NCBI RefSeq assembly: GCF_000017505.1
Contig: NC_009675.1
Coordinates: 2,985,001 to 3,049,000, forward strand
Direction of reading: 5' to 3'
Length of the DNA: 64,000 bases
From: Anaeromyxobacter sp. Fw109-5
Lineage (GTDB): Bacteria; Myxococcota; Myxococcia; Myxococcales; Anaeromyxobacteraceae
The position numbers and the translations under genes were made by a program. This document shows positions 36,415 through 45,231 of the stretch, piece after piece. The notes under the pieces are model-generated. The model searched no databases. It saw nothing but the letters and a program-made list of their open reading frames with translations, and was not told where the DNA came from. Positions within the stretch are counted from its first letter, which is position 1, and each line of letters opens with the position of its first letter.

Positions 36415-37697
36415 GGCGGCAGCTCCCTGCCCAGCGCCGCACGCGCGCGCGAGAGCCGGATCGTCACGAGCGCGCACGCAAACAGGAAGTAGAGGAACCA
36501 GGACAGCGAGTAGCCGTTCGCCATCTCGATGAGGAGGTAGCCGGCGAGCGCGCCGAAGATGGCGCGTGCCTCGGTCCCGACCAGGGGATCGGAGCCCGCG
36601 CGCCAGAGCTTCGGCAGCAGCCACGCCGCGAACCCGCAGAAGAGCGCGAAGGCGACGACGCCGAGCTCACCCACGATCTCGAGCAGGAGGTTGTGGGCGA
36701 TGTAGCGGCGCCCGCCGGCCTCGAGGGGTGCGTAACGTCCCCACGCCTGGATGAAGGCGGCGGCGCCGACCCCGGTGAAGGGTCGCTCCTCCATGATGAC
36801 GCCCAGCACCTTCCAGGCGTTCTCTCGCCCCGCGACCGACACGTCCGTCTCGTACGACGCGATGGTGGCCTGGCGTTGCCAGAACGTGGCCGGCGCGAAG
36901 GCGACGATCCCCAGCGCGATGACCGCCGCCGCGGCGACCTTCCTGGGCGGCGTGAGGGTCCGGCCCCGGAAGAGGAACAGGGCGAGCGCCAGCCCCGCGG
37001 CCACGAAGCCCGAGCGCGAGTGCGTGAGCACGATGGCGCCGAGCTGCGCGGCCAGGGTCAGCGCGAACACCAGCCGCGCCCAGCGCCGCCGCGCGGTGAC
37101 CGCGCCGTAGAGCGCGAACGGCATCACCGCGATGAGCGCCATGGCCAGCCGGTTGGGGTCGGCGTACGCGCCGCGCCAGTGCGTGCGGAACCCGTCGATG
37201 AGCGCGTCGTCGTTCCGCCAGACGTCGATCGCGCCGAGCGCGGGCCCGAGCGCCGCGAGCGTGCCGACGAGCATGAAGCGCCGCAGCCGCCGGGGGCCGT
37301 CGACCGCGTTCTGCACGACCACGAACACGATCGCCATCTTGGCGGCCTCGATCGTGGCGACGCGCGTGTCCGGCACGGAGATCGTCCACGCGAACGACAG
37401 CGGGATGAACGAGAGGTAGAGGAGGATCGGGATCGCGGCCCGGCCGCCCACGCGGATGCGCTCGCCCGAGGTGAGCCGGTGCATGACCAGGGCGAGCGCG
37501 CCCACGCCCATCGCCACGAAGGCGAGGCGGAACTTCTCGAACGAGGGCCACCAGAACTGGGGGTTCGAGTACAGCATCACGACGAACGCGAGCGTGGCGC
37601 CGTGCAGGAGCAGGTGCCACCGCCGGCTCGCGCGCTCGATCCACTCCTGCCTGTCGTGGAGCGCCGAGTCGAGCGTCGCTGCGTCTGCATGAACCAT
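36399..37697 (-). CDS. O-antigen ligase/polymerase family membrane protein (Wzy-like), first copy
   Basis: A 432-residue protein with about ten hydrophobic helices. It has the large periplasmic loop of the O-antigen ligase family (PF04932): RPFTGVGAAAFIQAWGRYAPLEAGGRRYIAHNLLLEIVGELGVV near residues 300-343, with the conserved H-N...E-x-G pattern. Within a capsule or exopolysaccharide operon this family usually polymerises repeat units (Wzy); a ligase role cannot be excluded. ATG 37697 follows AGAGGTGG. It overlaps the downstream glycosyltransferase gene by 16 nt. Confidence 0.82.
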   Translation of the reverse strand: MVHADAATLDSALHDRQEWIERASRRWHLLLHGATLAFVVMLYSNPQFWWPSFEKFRLAFVAMGVGALALVMHRLTSGERIRVGGRAAIPILLYLSFIPLSFAWTISVPDTRVATIEAAKMAIVFVVVQNAVDGPRRLRRFMLVGTLAALGPALGAIDVWRNDDALIDGFRTHWRGAYADPNRLAMALIAVMPFALYGAVTARRRWARLVFALTLAAQLGAIVLTHSRSGFVAAGLALALFLFRGRTLTPPRKVAAAAVIALGIVAFAPATFWQRQATIASYETDVSVAGRENAWKVLGVIMEERPFTGVGAAAFIQAWGRYAPLEAGGRRYIAHNLLLEIVGELGVVAFALFCGFAAWLLPKLWRAGSDPLVGTEARAIFGALAGYLLIEMANGYSLSWFLYFLFACALVTIRLSRARAALGRELPPWAAR

Positions 37698-37825
37698 GTC
37701 CACCTCTGTGGCCTAGAAGGTGCGCGCACCCCGGGCCGCCCGGCCACCGTCCGTTCGGGGTCCGCTCGGCGGCCGGCCGGGCAGGCGTGCGCACGCGCAG
37801 CGCGCCCCGCCTCGGGCGGAGCGCC

Positions 37826-39052
37826 TCAGGAAGCCGCCCGCTCCCGGGCCGAGCCCTTCTGGCCCGGCGCGGCCGAGCCCCTCGGCCCGGGAGCGGACGA
37901 AGGCTTGGGTTCGTCCTCGACGGCGCTCGGGAGCGCGTCGGGCCGCTCGCCAGAGACGGGGTGCGCCAGCCCGAGGGCGTGGAACACGCTGTCCAGGTTG
38001 CAGATGGCGAGCGCGGCGCTGTACGAGACCGGGCCGAGCGTCGAGTTCTCCCACAGCACCTTGCGCGACATCGCGAAGGGATCCCCGCCGCGGGCGTTCT
38101 CGCGGTCCTCGGTGGTGAGCCCCGTCTCGAAGCCCGCCTCGGCCACCGCGCGCCGCACCGCCGGAGTGTAGTAGCCGTTCGGGTAGGCGAAGTGGCGCGG
38201 CGGCCCGAGGCGCTCGGCGATCATCTCGTGACAGCCGGCGATCTCGCGGCGCGCCTCGGGCAGCGGGAGGTTCGAGAGGACGGCGTGGTTCACCGTGTGA
38301 CCCCCGACGTCCATCCCCGCCGCGCGCAGCTCCGCGAGCTCGTCCCACGTCATGGCGCGCGTGTCGTCCGGGAGATCCTGCTCCGCGAGCCCGGTCCGCG
38401 CCTCGAGCGCGTCCGCGATGGCGGTGAGCCGGTCGTGCGGGAGGCGCGCGATGAGGCGGTCGAGCGTCGCCGCGGGCCCCGCCTCCGTGCACGCCGTGAG
38501 GAGCGCCTGCAGCGCCCCGGGCAACCCGGCGCGCTCGATCGGGATGCCGCGCCGGCTCAGCTCCGTGAGCGAGGCGAACAGCCGATCGTGCGGGAAGCGC
38601 CGCCTCGTGCCGATGTAACCCGTCGCGACGAAGAAGGTGGCCGGCACCTTGAGGGCCGCGAGGACCGGCATGGCCACGTGGTGGTTGTCCCCGTAGCCGT
38701 CGTCGAACGTGACGACGAACGCGTCGCGGCGGCGCGTGCCGGGCGGCTCGGCGAGGATCCGCCGCGCGTCCGCCAGCGACACGATCTCGCGGCTCCGCGC
38801 CAGCTCCTCGATCTGCCGCTGCATCGTCTGCGCGGAGACGAACATCGACGCGATCGACTCCCGCGTGCTCGCCTCGAAGTCGAGCGTGGCGCGGTGATAG
38901 GAGAGGACGACCACGCGGGTCCCACCCGCCCGCCGTCGCTGGAACGACCGCACCGCCCGGTGCACGCCGGCGACGAGGAACGTCCCCGCCGCCGCGGCCT
39001 TGACCGCGCGCCTCAGGATCCACTTGGGGCTGTTGTCCGCACGCTCCGGCAT
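37826..39052 (-). CDS. Polysaccharide deacetylase (NodB-homology, CE4) family protein
   Basis: A 408-residue protein. A basic N-terminus and a short hydrophobic stretch (AAAAGTFLVAGVHRAV) come first. The NodB domain follows: VVLSYHRATLDF, VVTFDDGYGDNHHVAMPVLA with the catalytic/metal Asp (TFDDGYGDN near residue 113), ATFFVATGYIG, and GGHTVNHAVLSNL with the second metal-binding motif (H-T-V-N-H). HFAYPNGYYTPAVRRAV is the usual third motif. It would remove N- or O-acetyl groups from the polymer or its precursor. The last 50 residues are a charged, low-complexity tail. ATG 39052 has GGAAG nearby. Confidence 0.87.
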   Translation of the reverse strand: MPERADNSPKWILRRAVKAAAAGTFLVAGVHRAVRSFQRRRAGGTRVVVLSYHRATLDFEASTRESIASMFVSAQTMQRQIEELARSREIVSLADARRILAEPPGTRRRDAFVVTFDDGYGDNHHVAMPVLAALKVPATFFVATGYIGTRRRFPHDRLFASLTELSRRGIPIERAGLPGALQALLTACTEAGPAATLDRLIARLPHDRLTAIADALEARTGLAEQDLPDDTRAMTWDELAELRAAGMDVGGHTVNHAVLSNLPLPEARREIAGCHEMIAERLGPPRHFAYPNGYYTPAVRRAVAEAGFETGLTTEDRENARGGDPFAMSRKVLWENSTLGPVSYSAALAICNLDSVFHALGLAHPVSGERPDALPSAVEDEPKPSSAPGPRGSAAPGQKGSARERAAS

Positions 39053-39131
39053 CTTCCGCCTCGCTCCCGCTCCCTCAACCGCTCGGGCCCCGCCGTCTCG
39101 CGCCCGGGCCCCGCCAGCGCAGCATCGCCAG

Positions 39132-40337
39132 TCAGCCGCCCCGGGCCCCCGCGAGCCCGCTCGCCTCCAGCGAGCGGCGCGCCCGGCGGAGGGCTCCCCA
39201 CACCAGCTCCGGCGCCACGGATCTCGCGAACCCCCGCGCGGCGCGGAAGGCGTCCTGCGCCGCCACCGCCGTGCCCGCCCGCACCGACGGCGCCTGGAGC
39301 CGGGCGCTGCACGTCTCGCGGCGATCCCACGCCCAGTCCATCTTGTACGCCTCGGTGCCGCGCAAGAAGTCGTAGTCGGTGAGCCCGCGCGCGTAGGCGT
39401 CCTCGACGGTCCGCCCGACCAGCACGACCCCCGGGCTGCGCGCCGACCACGCCGGGTCGTAGCCGGACTGGTAGTAGAAGAAGCGGCGGCCCACCTCGAG
39501 GCCGTAGACCGCCGCGATGGCGTCCCGCCCCACGAACAGCCGATACAGGCGCAGCCAGCCGCGCTCCGCGAGCAGCGGCGCGAGCTCGCGGTGGAAGTCC
39601 TCGACGGGGCCGGGCGGGATCCCGGAGGAGCCTCCCTCGACCTGCCAGCGCAGGCGGTGGAGCCGCAGGAAGTCGTCCATCGCCGCGGCCGCCTCCTCCT
39701 GGCTCGTGGTCACCTCGACGCGGAAGCCCGGCTGTCGCTCCAGCCATCGGACGCGACGGCCGTAGGTCTCGCGCCGGCGGATCCGCGCGAGGTGCTCCTC
39801 GAACGTGCCCCGCACGACGAACCCCGGGCAGACGAAGCCGCGCTCCACCTGCGTACGCACGCCCGTCGGCGCCATCGCCTCGCGCAGCGCCGAGAGGGTC
39901 GGCGAGCCGCAGGGGAGGTCCTCGAGGTCGAGCACGTCCCACCGCGTCACGCCCGCGGCCAGCGCGCGCGCGACGGCGCTGCGAGCCGCCGCCGCCAGGT
40001 CGGGGCGGGCGAGCACGTCGAGGCCGTCCGCGCCGGTGAGGCCGTTCCCGAGGAGGCTCCAGCGCCGCTCGCCGAGGAGTCCGTGGCGCCCCGACAGCAC
40101 GAGCAGGCCGGCCAGGCGCGCGGCGGGATCGCGCGCCTCGAGGATCCAGATCGGCCGGCGCGCCGCGAAGCAGCGGTGGAAGGTGTGGAGCCACTCCCAC
40201 GAGAGGAACGGCGACGGCGCCTGCGCCGCGTCGAACAGCGCGCGCCACTCCTCCTTCAGCGCGCCGAGCCGGGCCGCGTCCCGGTGCTCGAGCACCGTGA
40301 GGCCGCCCGCGGGGCGGGCCTGGTCCGCGGGGTTCAC
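39132..40337 (-). CDS. GNAT-fold FemAB/CelD-like acyltransferase (second of pair)
   Basis: A 401-residue protein of the GNAT_6 (CelD-like)/FemAB type (PF13480). Tell-tale segments are SPFLSWEWLHTFHRCF near residue 45, SGRHGLLGERRWSLLG, RRETYGRRVRWLER and AAVYGLEVGRRFFYYQSGYDPAWSARSPGVVLV near 300. It ends with the DYDFLRGTEAYKMDW motif. Such proteins transfer acyl or aminoacyl groups and are common in exopolysaccharide loci, including exosortase-linked ones. GTG 40337 overlaps the DegT gene stop in GTGA. It may modify an amino-sugar made by the DegT enzyme; the donor is unknown. Confidence 0.82.
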   Translation of the reverse strand: MNPADQARPAGGLTVLEHRDAARLGALKEEWRALFDAAQAPSPFLSWEWLHTFHRCFAARRPIWILEARDPAARLAGLLVLSGRHGLLGERRWSLLGNGLTGADGLDVLARPDLAAAARSAVARALAAGVTRWDVLDLEDLPCGSPTLSALREAMAPTGVRTQVERGFVCPGFVVRGTFEEHLARIRRRETYGRRVRWLERQPGFRVEVTTSQEEAAAAMDDFLRLHRLRWQVEGGSSGIPPGPVEDFHRELAPLLAERGWLRLYRLFVGRDAIAAVYGLEVGRRFFYYQSGYDPAWSARSPGVVLVGRTVEDAYARGLTDYDFLRGTEAYKMDWAWDRRETCSARLQAPSVRAGTAVAAQDAFRAARGFARSVAPELVWGALRRARRSLEASGLAGARGG

Positions 40338-41515
40338 TCGAGGGCCTCCTTCACGCACCGGGCGAGGTACGCCATGTCGTCGGGCTGCAGGTCCTGGTGG
40401 ACGGGCAGCTCCAGCACGCGGCGCCGGAGCGCTTGCACGTCCGGGAAGGAATCGTCCGGACAGAGCGGGTGCCCGGTGCGCCAGAAGTCGACCGTCTCGA
40501 TGCCGCGGGCCGCGAGGCGCGCGGCCACCGCCGCCTTGTCGTCGCAGAGGAGCGGGTAGAAGAGCGGGCTCGCGCCGGCGGGCAGCTCCGGGAAGACCGG
40601 CGAGACGCGCTCGCGCAGGCGGCCGAGGAGCAGGAAGTAGTTGCGGCGTCGCGCGGCGACGATCGCCTCCCCGTCGAGGCGCCGCGCGATGAGCTCGGAC
40701 ACCGCGCTCATCCCGAGGTCGACCGTCGCCGGATCGAAGGTCATGGTGCCGGTGGACACCGGCCGGACGCCGGTCGCGCCGCGCACCAGCGCGTAGGCGC
40801 GCCGCGCCGCGCCCCGCAGCGCCTCGCCCGCCTCGCCGAGCCGGAAGGCGGCGTTCTGGAGGAGCGAGCCGGTCGCGTGGGACAGCGTGGACACGAGCGG
40901 CGCGGCCTCGGGGGCCGGCACGTCGCCGTGCAGCGCGGGGTCGTTCACCACCAGCGCGCCGCCGTTCGGCACGGGCAGCGTCTTGTAGAAGCAGAAGATC
41001 CCGAGCGTGCCCACCGAGCCGAGCGGCCGCGTCCCTTCGGCGGCGAGGAGCGACAGCGCGCAGTCCTCCATCACCGGCAGCCCGTGGCGCCGCGCGACCG
41101 CCATGACGTCGTCCATGGGCTGCGCGAACCCCGCGTAGTGGATGACGTACAGCGCCCGCGTGCGGGGACCGATCTTGGCCTCGAGATCCTCGAGGTCGAG
41201 GCGCATGCGCGCGTCCACCCGCACGAAGCGCGGGAGCGCTCCGGCCGCGACGAGCGCCCCCACCTCCACGCCGTGGTGGTAGGCCGGGACCAGCACCTCG
41301 TTGGCCGGCAGCCCCAGCAGCTTCGCGCCGTGGTAGACGGCGTTCCGCGCGAGGTAGTAGCGCGTCAGGCGCTTCGCGCCGAACGGGAAGGCGGGCGGCC
41401 GGGAGGCGGCCAGGGGAGAGAGCATCCCGGGCCAGAGCGTGGGCAGCGCCGGGATGTAGCGCCGCCGGGACTCGCGCGCGGTGGGCCAGGTCCGGACCGC
41501 CATCGCTCGACTCAT
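40334..41515 (-). CDS. DegT/DnrJ/EryC1/StrS-family aminotransferase
   Basis: A 393-residue PLP-dependent sugar aminotransferase-family protein. LARNAVYHGAKLLGLPANEVLVPAYHHGVEVGALVAAG is the N-terminal core. YVIHYAGFAQPMDDV and MEDCALSLLAAEG supply the PLP-phosphate and Asp/Glu regions. Lys in FCFYKTLPVPNGGALVV near residue 200 is the likely Schiff-base residue, in the K-x-L-P-x-P-N-G-G form. ATG 41515 overlaps the upstream FemAB-like stop (ATGA) and its own stop overlaps the next FemAB-like start. Conversion of a keto-sugar to an amino-sugar is the usual reaction; the substrate is unknown. Confidence 0.85.
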   Translation of the reverse strand: MSRAMAVRTWPTARESRRRYIPALPTLWPGMLSPLAASRPPAFPFGAKRLTRYYLARNAVYHGAKLLGLPANEVLVPAYHHGVEVGALVAAGALPRFVRVDARMRLDLEDLEAKIGPRTRALYVIHYAGFAQPMDDVMAVARRHGLPVMEDCALSLLAAEGTRPLGSVGTLGIFCFYKTLPVPNGGALVVNDPALHGDVPAPEAAPLVSTLSHATGSLLQNAAFRLGEAGEALRGAARRAYALVRGATGVRPVSTGTMTFDPATVDLGMSAVSELIARRLDGEAIVAARRRNYFLLLGRLRERVSPVFPELPAGASPLFYPLLCDDKAAVAARLAARGIETVDFWRTGHPLCPDDSFPDVQALRRRVLELPVHQDLQPDDMAYLARCVKEALE

Positions 41516-42648
41516 CTCCACCACGAGAGCGCCTCCTTCACGGCCGGCCGGACCCGGTGCTTCAACGTGTGCATGGCCCTCCCGGCGAAGGAGGGCCGGT
41601 ACACGTAGAGCCAGTCATGGGGCGCGTGTGCCGGGGCCCAGTCGCGCTTCCACTCCATGTCCGGCCCGAGGAAGTCGAAGCGTGCGAGGCCGCGCGCCTC
41701 GCACTCGGCGAGCACCTCTCGCTGGAGGAGCTGCCCGGGCGAGACCTGTCCCAGCCGCTCGTCGTACGCGGTCTTCGGGAGGTAGTAGACGCCGCGGTGG
41801 ACCATCCCGAGGTGCACCGCGACGGCGCGGCCGTCGAGGGTGAGCGCGCGGAGGGCGAGGCCGCCGCGCGCCGCGGCGTCACGGGCGATGCGTGCGTAGA
41901 ACCGGACCAGGGCCGGATCGCCGGCGATCGCCGTGCCGCCCTCCCCCTTCCAGCCGCTGGCCTCGAGCGACAGGAACTCCGCCACCGCGACGTCGAGCCC
42001 CTCCGCGTCGTCCACGCGCTTCAGGGCCACCGCCCCCATCTCCCCGAGCCGCTTCGCGCGCCGGCGCAGGTTCGCGCGGAACTTGGAGCTGACGCGCTGC
42101 TCGGCGCCGCCTCCCGCGAGCTCGACGTACGGGGTGCGCAGCGACTCCCAGCGACCGGTGAGGTGGCGATCGGCGCGGGCGGCGGTCTCGAGCAGCACCG
42201 AGGTCGGCCCCTCGCGCGGGAGGTCGCGCAGCACGAGCACGTCCCACCGCAGCTCGTCGCGCAGGTACTCCCAGAGCGCTGCGACCGCGCCGGGAGGGTC
42301 GTCCCCGAGCGCCCACTCCACCCGGCAGGAGTGATCGTTGGCGGGCGCGACGAGCCGCGTCACGCCTCGCTCCCGCTCCACCAGGAACGCGGCCATCCCG
42401 GCTGCGCGGCCGCCGCGACCGCGCGCCACGAGGACCCGGAGCGGCGCGTCGGGGGCGAACGCGTCGAGCCAGGCCGCGAGCCACTCGTGCCTCGAGAAGG
42501 GTACGTCCACCGGCCCGCGCGCGAGCAGCGCGTTCCACTCCTCCCGGAGCGCGTCGAACGCCGCACGCCCCCGCAGCTCCTCGACCTCGTAGCGGGCGCC
42601 CGCCCGCTCGGGAGCGGCGACGAGGACGGTCTCGGCGGTCTCGATCAA
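41512..42648 (-). CDS. GNAT-fold FemAB/CelD-like acyltransferase (first of pair)
   Basis: A 378-residue GNAT_6/FemAB-like protein. Typical segments are VPFSRHEWLAAWLDAFAP near residue 50, RVEWALGDDP, SSKFRANLRRRAKRLGEMG near 185 and LTLDGRAVAVHLGMVHRGVYYLPKTAYDERLGQVSPGQLL near 270, then ARFDFLGPDMEWKRDW. It is related to but clearly different from the protein encoded at 39132-40337. The start is TTG 42648, supported by GAGGAG five bases upstream. It is followed by DegT with an ATGA overlap, so the trio is tightly coupled. Confidence 0.82.
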   Translation of the reverse strand: MIETAETVLVAAPERAGARYEVEELRGRAAFDALREEWNALLARGPVDVPFSRHEWLAAWLDAFAPDAPLRVLVARGRGGRAAGMAAFLVERERGVTRLVAPANDHSCRVEWALGDDPPGAVAALWEYLRDELRWDVLVLRDLPREGPTSVLLETAARADRHLTGRWESLRTPYVELAGGGAEQRVSSKFRANLRRRAKRLGEMGAVALKRVDDAEGLDVAVAEFLSLEASGWKGEGGTAIAGDPALVRFYARIARDAAARGGLALRALTLDGRAVAVHLGMVHRGVYYLPKTAYDERLGQVSPGQLLQREVLAECEARGLARFDFLGPDMEWKRDWAPAHAPHDWLYVYRPSFAGRAMHTLKHRVRPAVKEALSWWR

Positions 42649-42665
42649 GGTGTCTCCTCGAAGCG

Positions 42666-43685
42666 TCAGCGGACACGCGCGATCGCGAGGAGCGCGCGCG
42701 CCAGCTTGCGGGGGTCGTGGCGGCCCGGCGCTCCCCCCGCGATGAGATCGGCCACCATCGGCACCGCCCCGGCGGCGTCGATTGCCTCCCGGTCCACTCG
42801 CACCGGCTCGGCGCCTTCCGCCGCGTAGGCCGCCACCGCCTCCGCCGGGAGCGGCGGCCGCTGCGCGAGCGCGACGTCCACCACGTCCCCGAGGTGGCGC
42901 TGGACCGCGCGCACGTGGTCGGCGGCGTCGAGCCCGTCTGACTCCCCCGCCTGCGTGAAGAGGTTCACGACCAGCACGCGGGTCGCGGAGGTGGAGCGCA
43001 GCGCCTCGGGGATCCCCGGCACGAGGAGCCCCGCGAGGACGCTCGAGTACAGGCTCCCCGGCCCGAGCACGACCAGGTCCGCCTCGCCGATCGCCTCGAT
43101 GGCCGACTCCGGCGCCACGCCCGCGCCGGCGAGCCGCAGCGTCGCGACCCGCCCGTGCGCCGCGGCGATGGCCGTCTCGCCCCGCACCACGCGGCCGTCG
43201 TCGAGCTCCGCCACGAGCTCCACCGGGGCGGCGGTCGCGGGGACCACCCGCCCGCGCACGCCGAGCATCCCGGCCGCGGCGTCGACGGCGCGGCCGAAGT
43301 CCCCGAGCCGCTGCGCGAGCGCCGTGAGCACGAGGTTGCCGATGGTGTGCCCGCCGAGCGCGCCGTCACCCGGGAAGCGGTGCTGGAACACGGCGGCGAG
43401 CGGGCTCGTCCCTCCGGCGAGCGCCACGAGGCAGTTGCGGACGTCGCCGGGCGCAGGGACGCCGTAGCGGCGACGGAGCTCGCCCGAGCTCCCGCCGTCG
43501 TCCGCGGTCGTGACGACGGCGGTGACGATCAGCTGCTCGCCCTCCTCGTCCGCGTCGGCGCCTTCGGTGGCGAGCCCCTCGAGCACGCAGGGCAGGCCGG
43601 TCCCGCCGCCCACGGCGGCGATCCGGAGCGGCCGCTCGGGCTCCGCGCGGAGCGGCGGCGCGACGGGCTGCTCGAGGACCCTCAT
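42666..43685 (-). CDS. yvcK: YvcK/CofD-like gluconeogenesis factor family protein
   Basis: A 339-residue YvcK (GlmR)-like protein. AAVGGGTGLPCVLEGLA, VVTTADDGGSSGELRRRYGVPAPGDVRNCLVALAG and FQHRFPGDGALGGHTIGNLVLTAL are the family's nucleotide-sugar binding blocks, and VLGPGSLYSSVLAGLLVPGI is also characteristic. In Bacillus and Mycobacterium, YvcK binds UDP-GlcNAc and links central carbon flow to cell-wall precursor synthesis. Here it is 2 nt after the initiating transferase and 17 nt before FemAB, inside the polysaccharide operon. That suggests sensing or supply of a UDP-sugar. ATG 43685 is clear. Confidence 0.88.
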   Translation of the reverse strand: MRVLEQPVAPPLRAEPERPLRIAAVGGGTGLPCVLEGLATEGADADEEGEQLIVTAVVTTADDGGSSGELRRRYGVPAPGDVRNCLVALAGGTSPLAAVFQHRFPGDGALGGHTIGNLVLTALAQRLGDFGRAVDAAAGMLGVRGRVVPATAAPVELVAELDDGRVVRGETAIAAAHGRVATLRLAGAGVAPESAIEAIGEADLVVLGPGSLYSSVLAGLLVPGIPEALRSTSATRVLVVNLFTQAGESDGLDAADHVRAVQRHLGDVVDVALAQRPPLPAEAVAAYAAEGAEPVRVDREAIDAAGAVPMVADLIAGGAPGRHDPRKLARALLAIARVR

Positions 43686-43687
43686 GA

Positions 43688-45085
43688 TCACTTCGCCCCC
43701 TTCCCGAGGAGCACCACCTTCGCGGTCGCGAGGAGGCAGACGAGGTCGAGGAACAGGGAGGCGTTCTTGATGTAGTAGAGGTCGTACTCGAGCTTGCGAG
43801 CCTGCTCCTCCATCGTGGAGCCGTAGCCGTACTTGAGCTGGGCCCACCCGGTCAGCCCCGGCTTGACGAGCTCACGTAGCGTGAAGAGGGGGTAGCGCGC
43901 CTTCAGCTCCGAGAGGAACACGGGCCGCTCCGGCCGCGGGCCGACGAGGCTCATGTCGCCGCGCAGGACGTTCCAGAGCTGCGGGAGCTCGTCGAGCCGG
44001 GCGCGCCGAAGGAAGCGGCCCACGGACAGCACCCGCGGATCCTCCTCGGTCGCCCACACCGCCCCCATCTTCTCGGCGTCGCGCCGCATGGTCCGGAACT
44101 TCCACATCCGGTAGGTCCGGCCGCTGCGCCCCGTGCGTTCCTGCGAGTAGAAGATCGGCCGGCCGTCGGACAGCCAGATGGCGAGCGCGGTCCCGAGCAT
44201 GAGGGGCGCCGCCGCGACGAGCATGAGCAGGGACAGGGCGAGGTCCAGCACGCGCTTCGAGGTGCGCGTCCCGCGCGACACGCGGAACCCGTCGTCGAAG
44301 ATGAGGGAGCTGGGCCGGACCAGGGAGAGCGGGATGCGCTGCAGCGTCGCCTCCGCGAAGCCCACGTCGTCCACCACGCGCCTGCCGCGGGTGCGGAGGG
44401 TGAGCAGGTCGTCGATGGGCAACCCCTCGCGCCGGTCCTCCATCGCGACGACGACGATCTGGGCGCGCTCTCGCCGCGCCACCTCGTACAGCGCGCCCGG
44501 GAGGATCGCCTGCGGCGAGACCGCCGGGGGCGCCACCGACCGGTCGGGCTTCACGAAGCCCACCGCGCGGTAGAGCCCGTCGGCCTCGCGCTCCATCGCG
44601 CGGGCGAGGTCGCGCGCCCTCGCGCCGGTCCCGAGGAACACGACGCGGGTCGGCGATCCCACCACGGCCGGCATCAGCACCCGCGCGGCGATGACGCCGA
44701 AGGCGCCGCCCGCGGCCGCGAGGACGAGCGAGCGGTGCAGCATCCAACCGGGGAGGAACAGGTCGAGGGCGACGTCGGCGAGGGCGATCGCGATCGCCGC
44801 GACGCCGATGGCGCGCAGCAGCCGTCTCCCGTCGGCGCGGTCCCGCACGGCCGCGTGCAGGTCGTACAGGTCGCCGAGGTAGAGCGCGCCGGCGAAGAAG
44901 ACCGAGGCGAGCGCGGCGCGGAGCACCGCCGGGTACACCGGCGGTCCGCCCACCGCGCTCGTCGCCTGGGCGGCCACCGGGCCGAGCGAGGCGCCCGCGA
45001 GCAGCGCGAGCACGAGCACCGTCTCCTCGGCGAAGAAGTACGCCGCCTTCCGCGGCGAGAACCAGTGGTTGAAGACCCGGACCAA
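43688..45085 (-). CDS. Polyprenyl-phosphate sugar-1-phosphate transferase (WbaP/WcaJ-type, initiating), first copy
   Basis: A 465-residue initiating transferase. Four N-terminal helices, a nucleotide-binding CoA_binding_3-like domain ([18 protein letters not shown] near 155), then the catalytic bacterial sugar transferase domain: [72 protein letters not shown] and [16 protein letters not shown]. It moves a sugar-1-phosphate from a UDP-sugar to undecaprenyl phosphate to begin the repeat unit. No ATG or GTG precedes the first helix; TTG 45085 is supported by GGAGGGGAGG upstream. It is 146 nt downstream of the CpsD-like gene. Confidence 0.9.
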   Translation of the reverse strand: MVRVFNHWFSPRKAAYFFAEETVLVLALLAGASLGPVAAQATSAVGGPPVYPAVLRAALASVFFAGALYLGDLYDLHAAVRDRADGRRLLRAIGVAAIAIALADVALDLFLPGWMLHRSLVLAAAGGAFGVIAARVLMPAVVGSPTRVVFLGTGARARDLARAMEREADGLYRAVGFVKPDRSVAPPAVSPQAILPGALYEVARRERAQIVVVAMEDRREGLPIDDLLTLRTRGRRVVDDVGFAEATLQRIPLSLVRPSSLIFDDGFRVSRGTRTSKRVLDLALSLLMLVAAAPLMLGTALAIWLSDGRPIFYSQERTGRSGRTYRMWKFRTMRRDAEKMGAVWATEEDPRVLSVGRFLRRARLDELPQLWNVLRGDMSLVGPRPERPVFLSELKARYPLFTLRELVKPGLTGWAQLKYGYGSTMEEQARKLEYDLYYIKNASLFLDLVCLLATAKVVLLGKGAK

Positions 45086-45231
45086 GCCCCCTCCCCTCCC
45101 ACCCGACCACCAGCGCCGCCGGACACACGGCGCGCCGTCCCGCCCACCGCCGCTCGGGGCCGCGCCACGCCGCGGCGCCCCCTCCCCGTCCTCCCCCGCC
45201 GCCCCTGGCGGCGGAGGAGCGTCTCTCCCCG

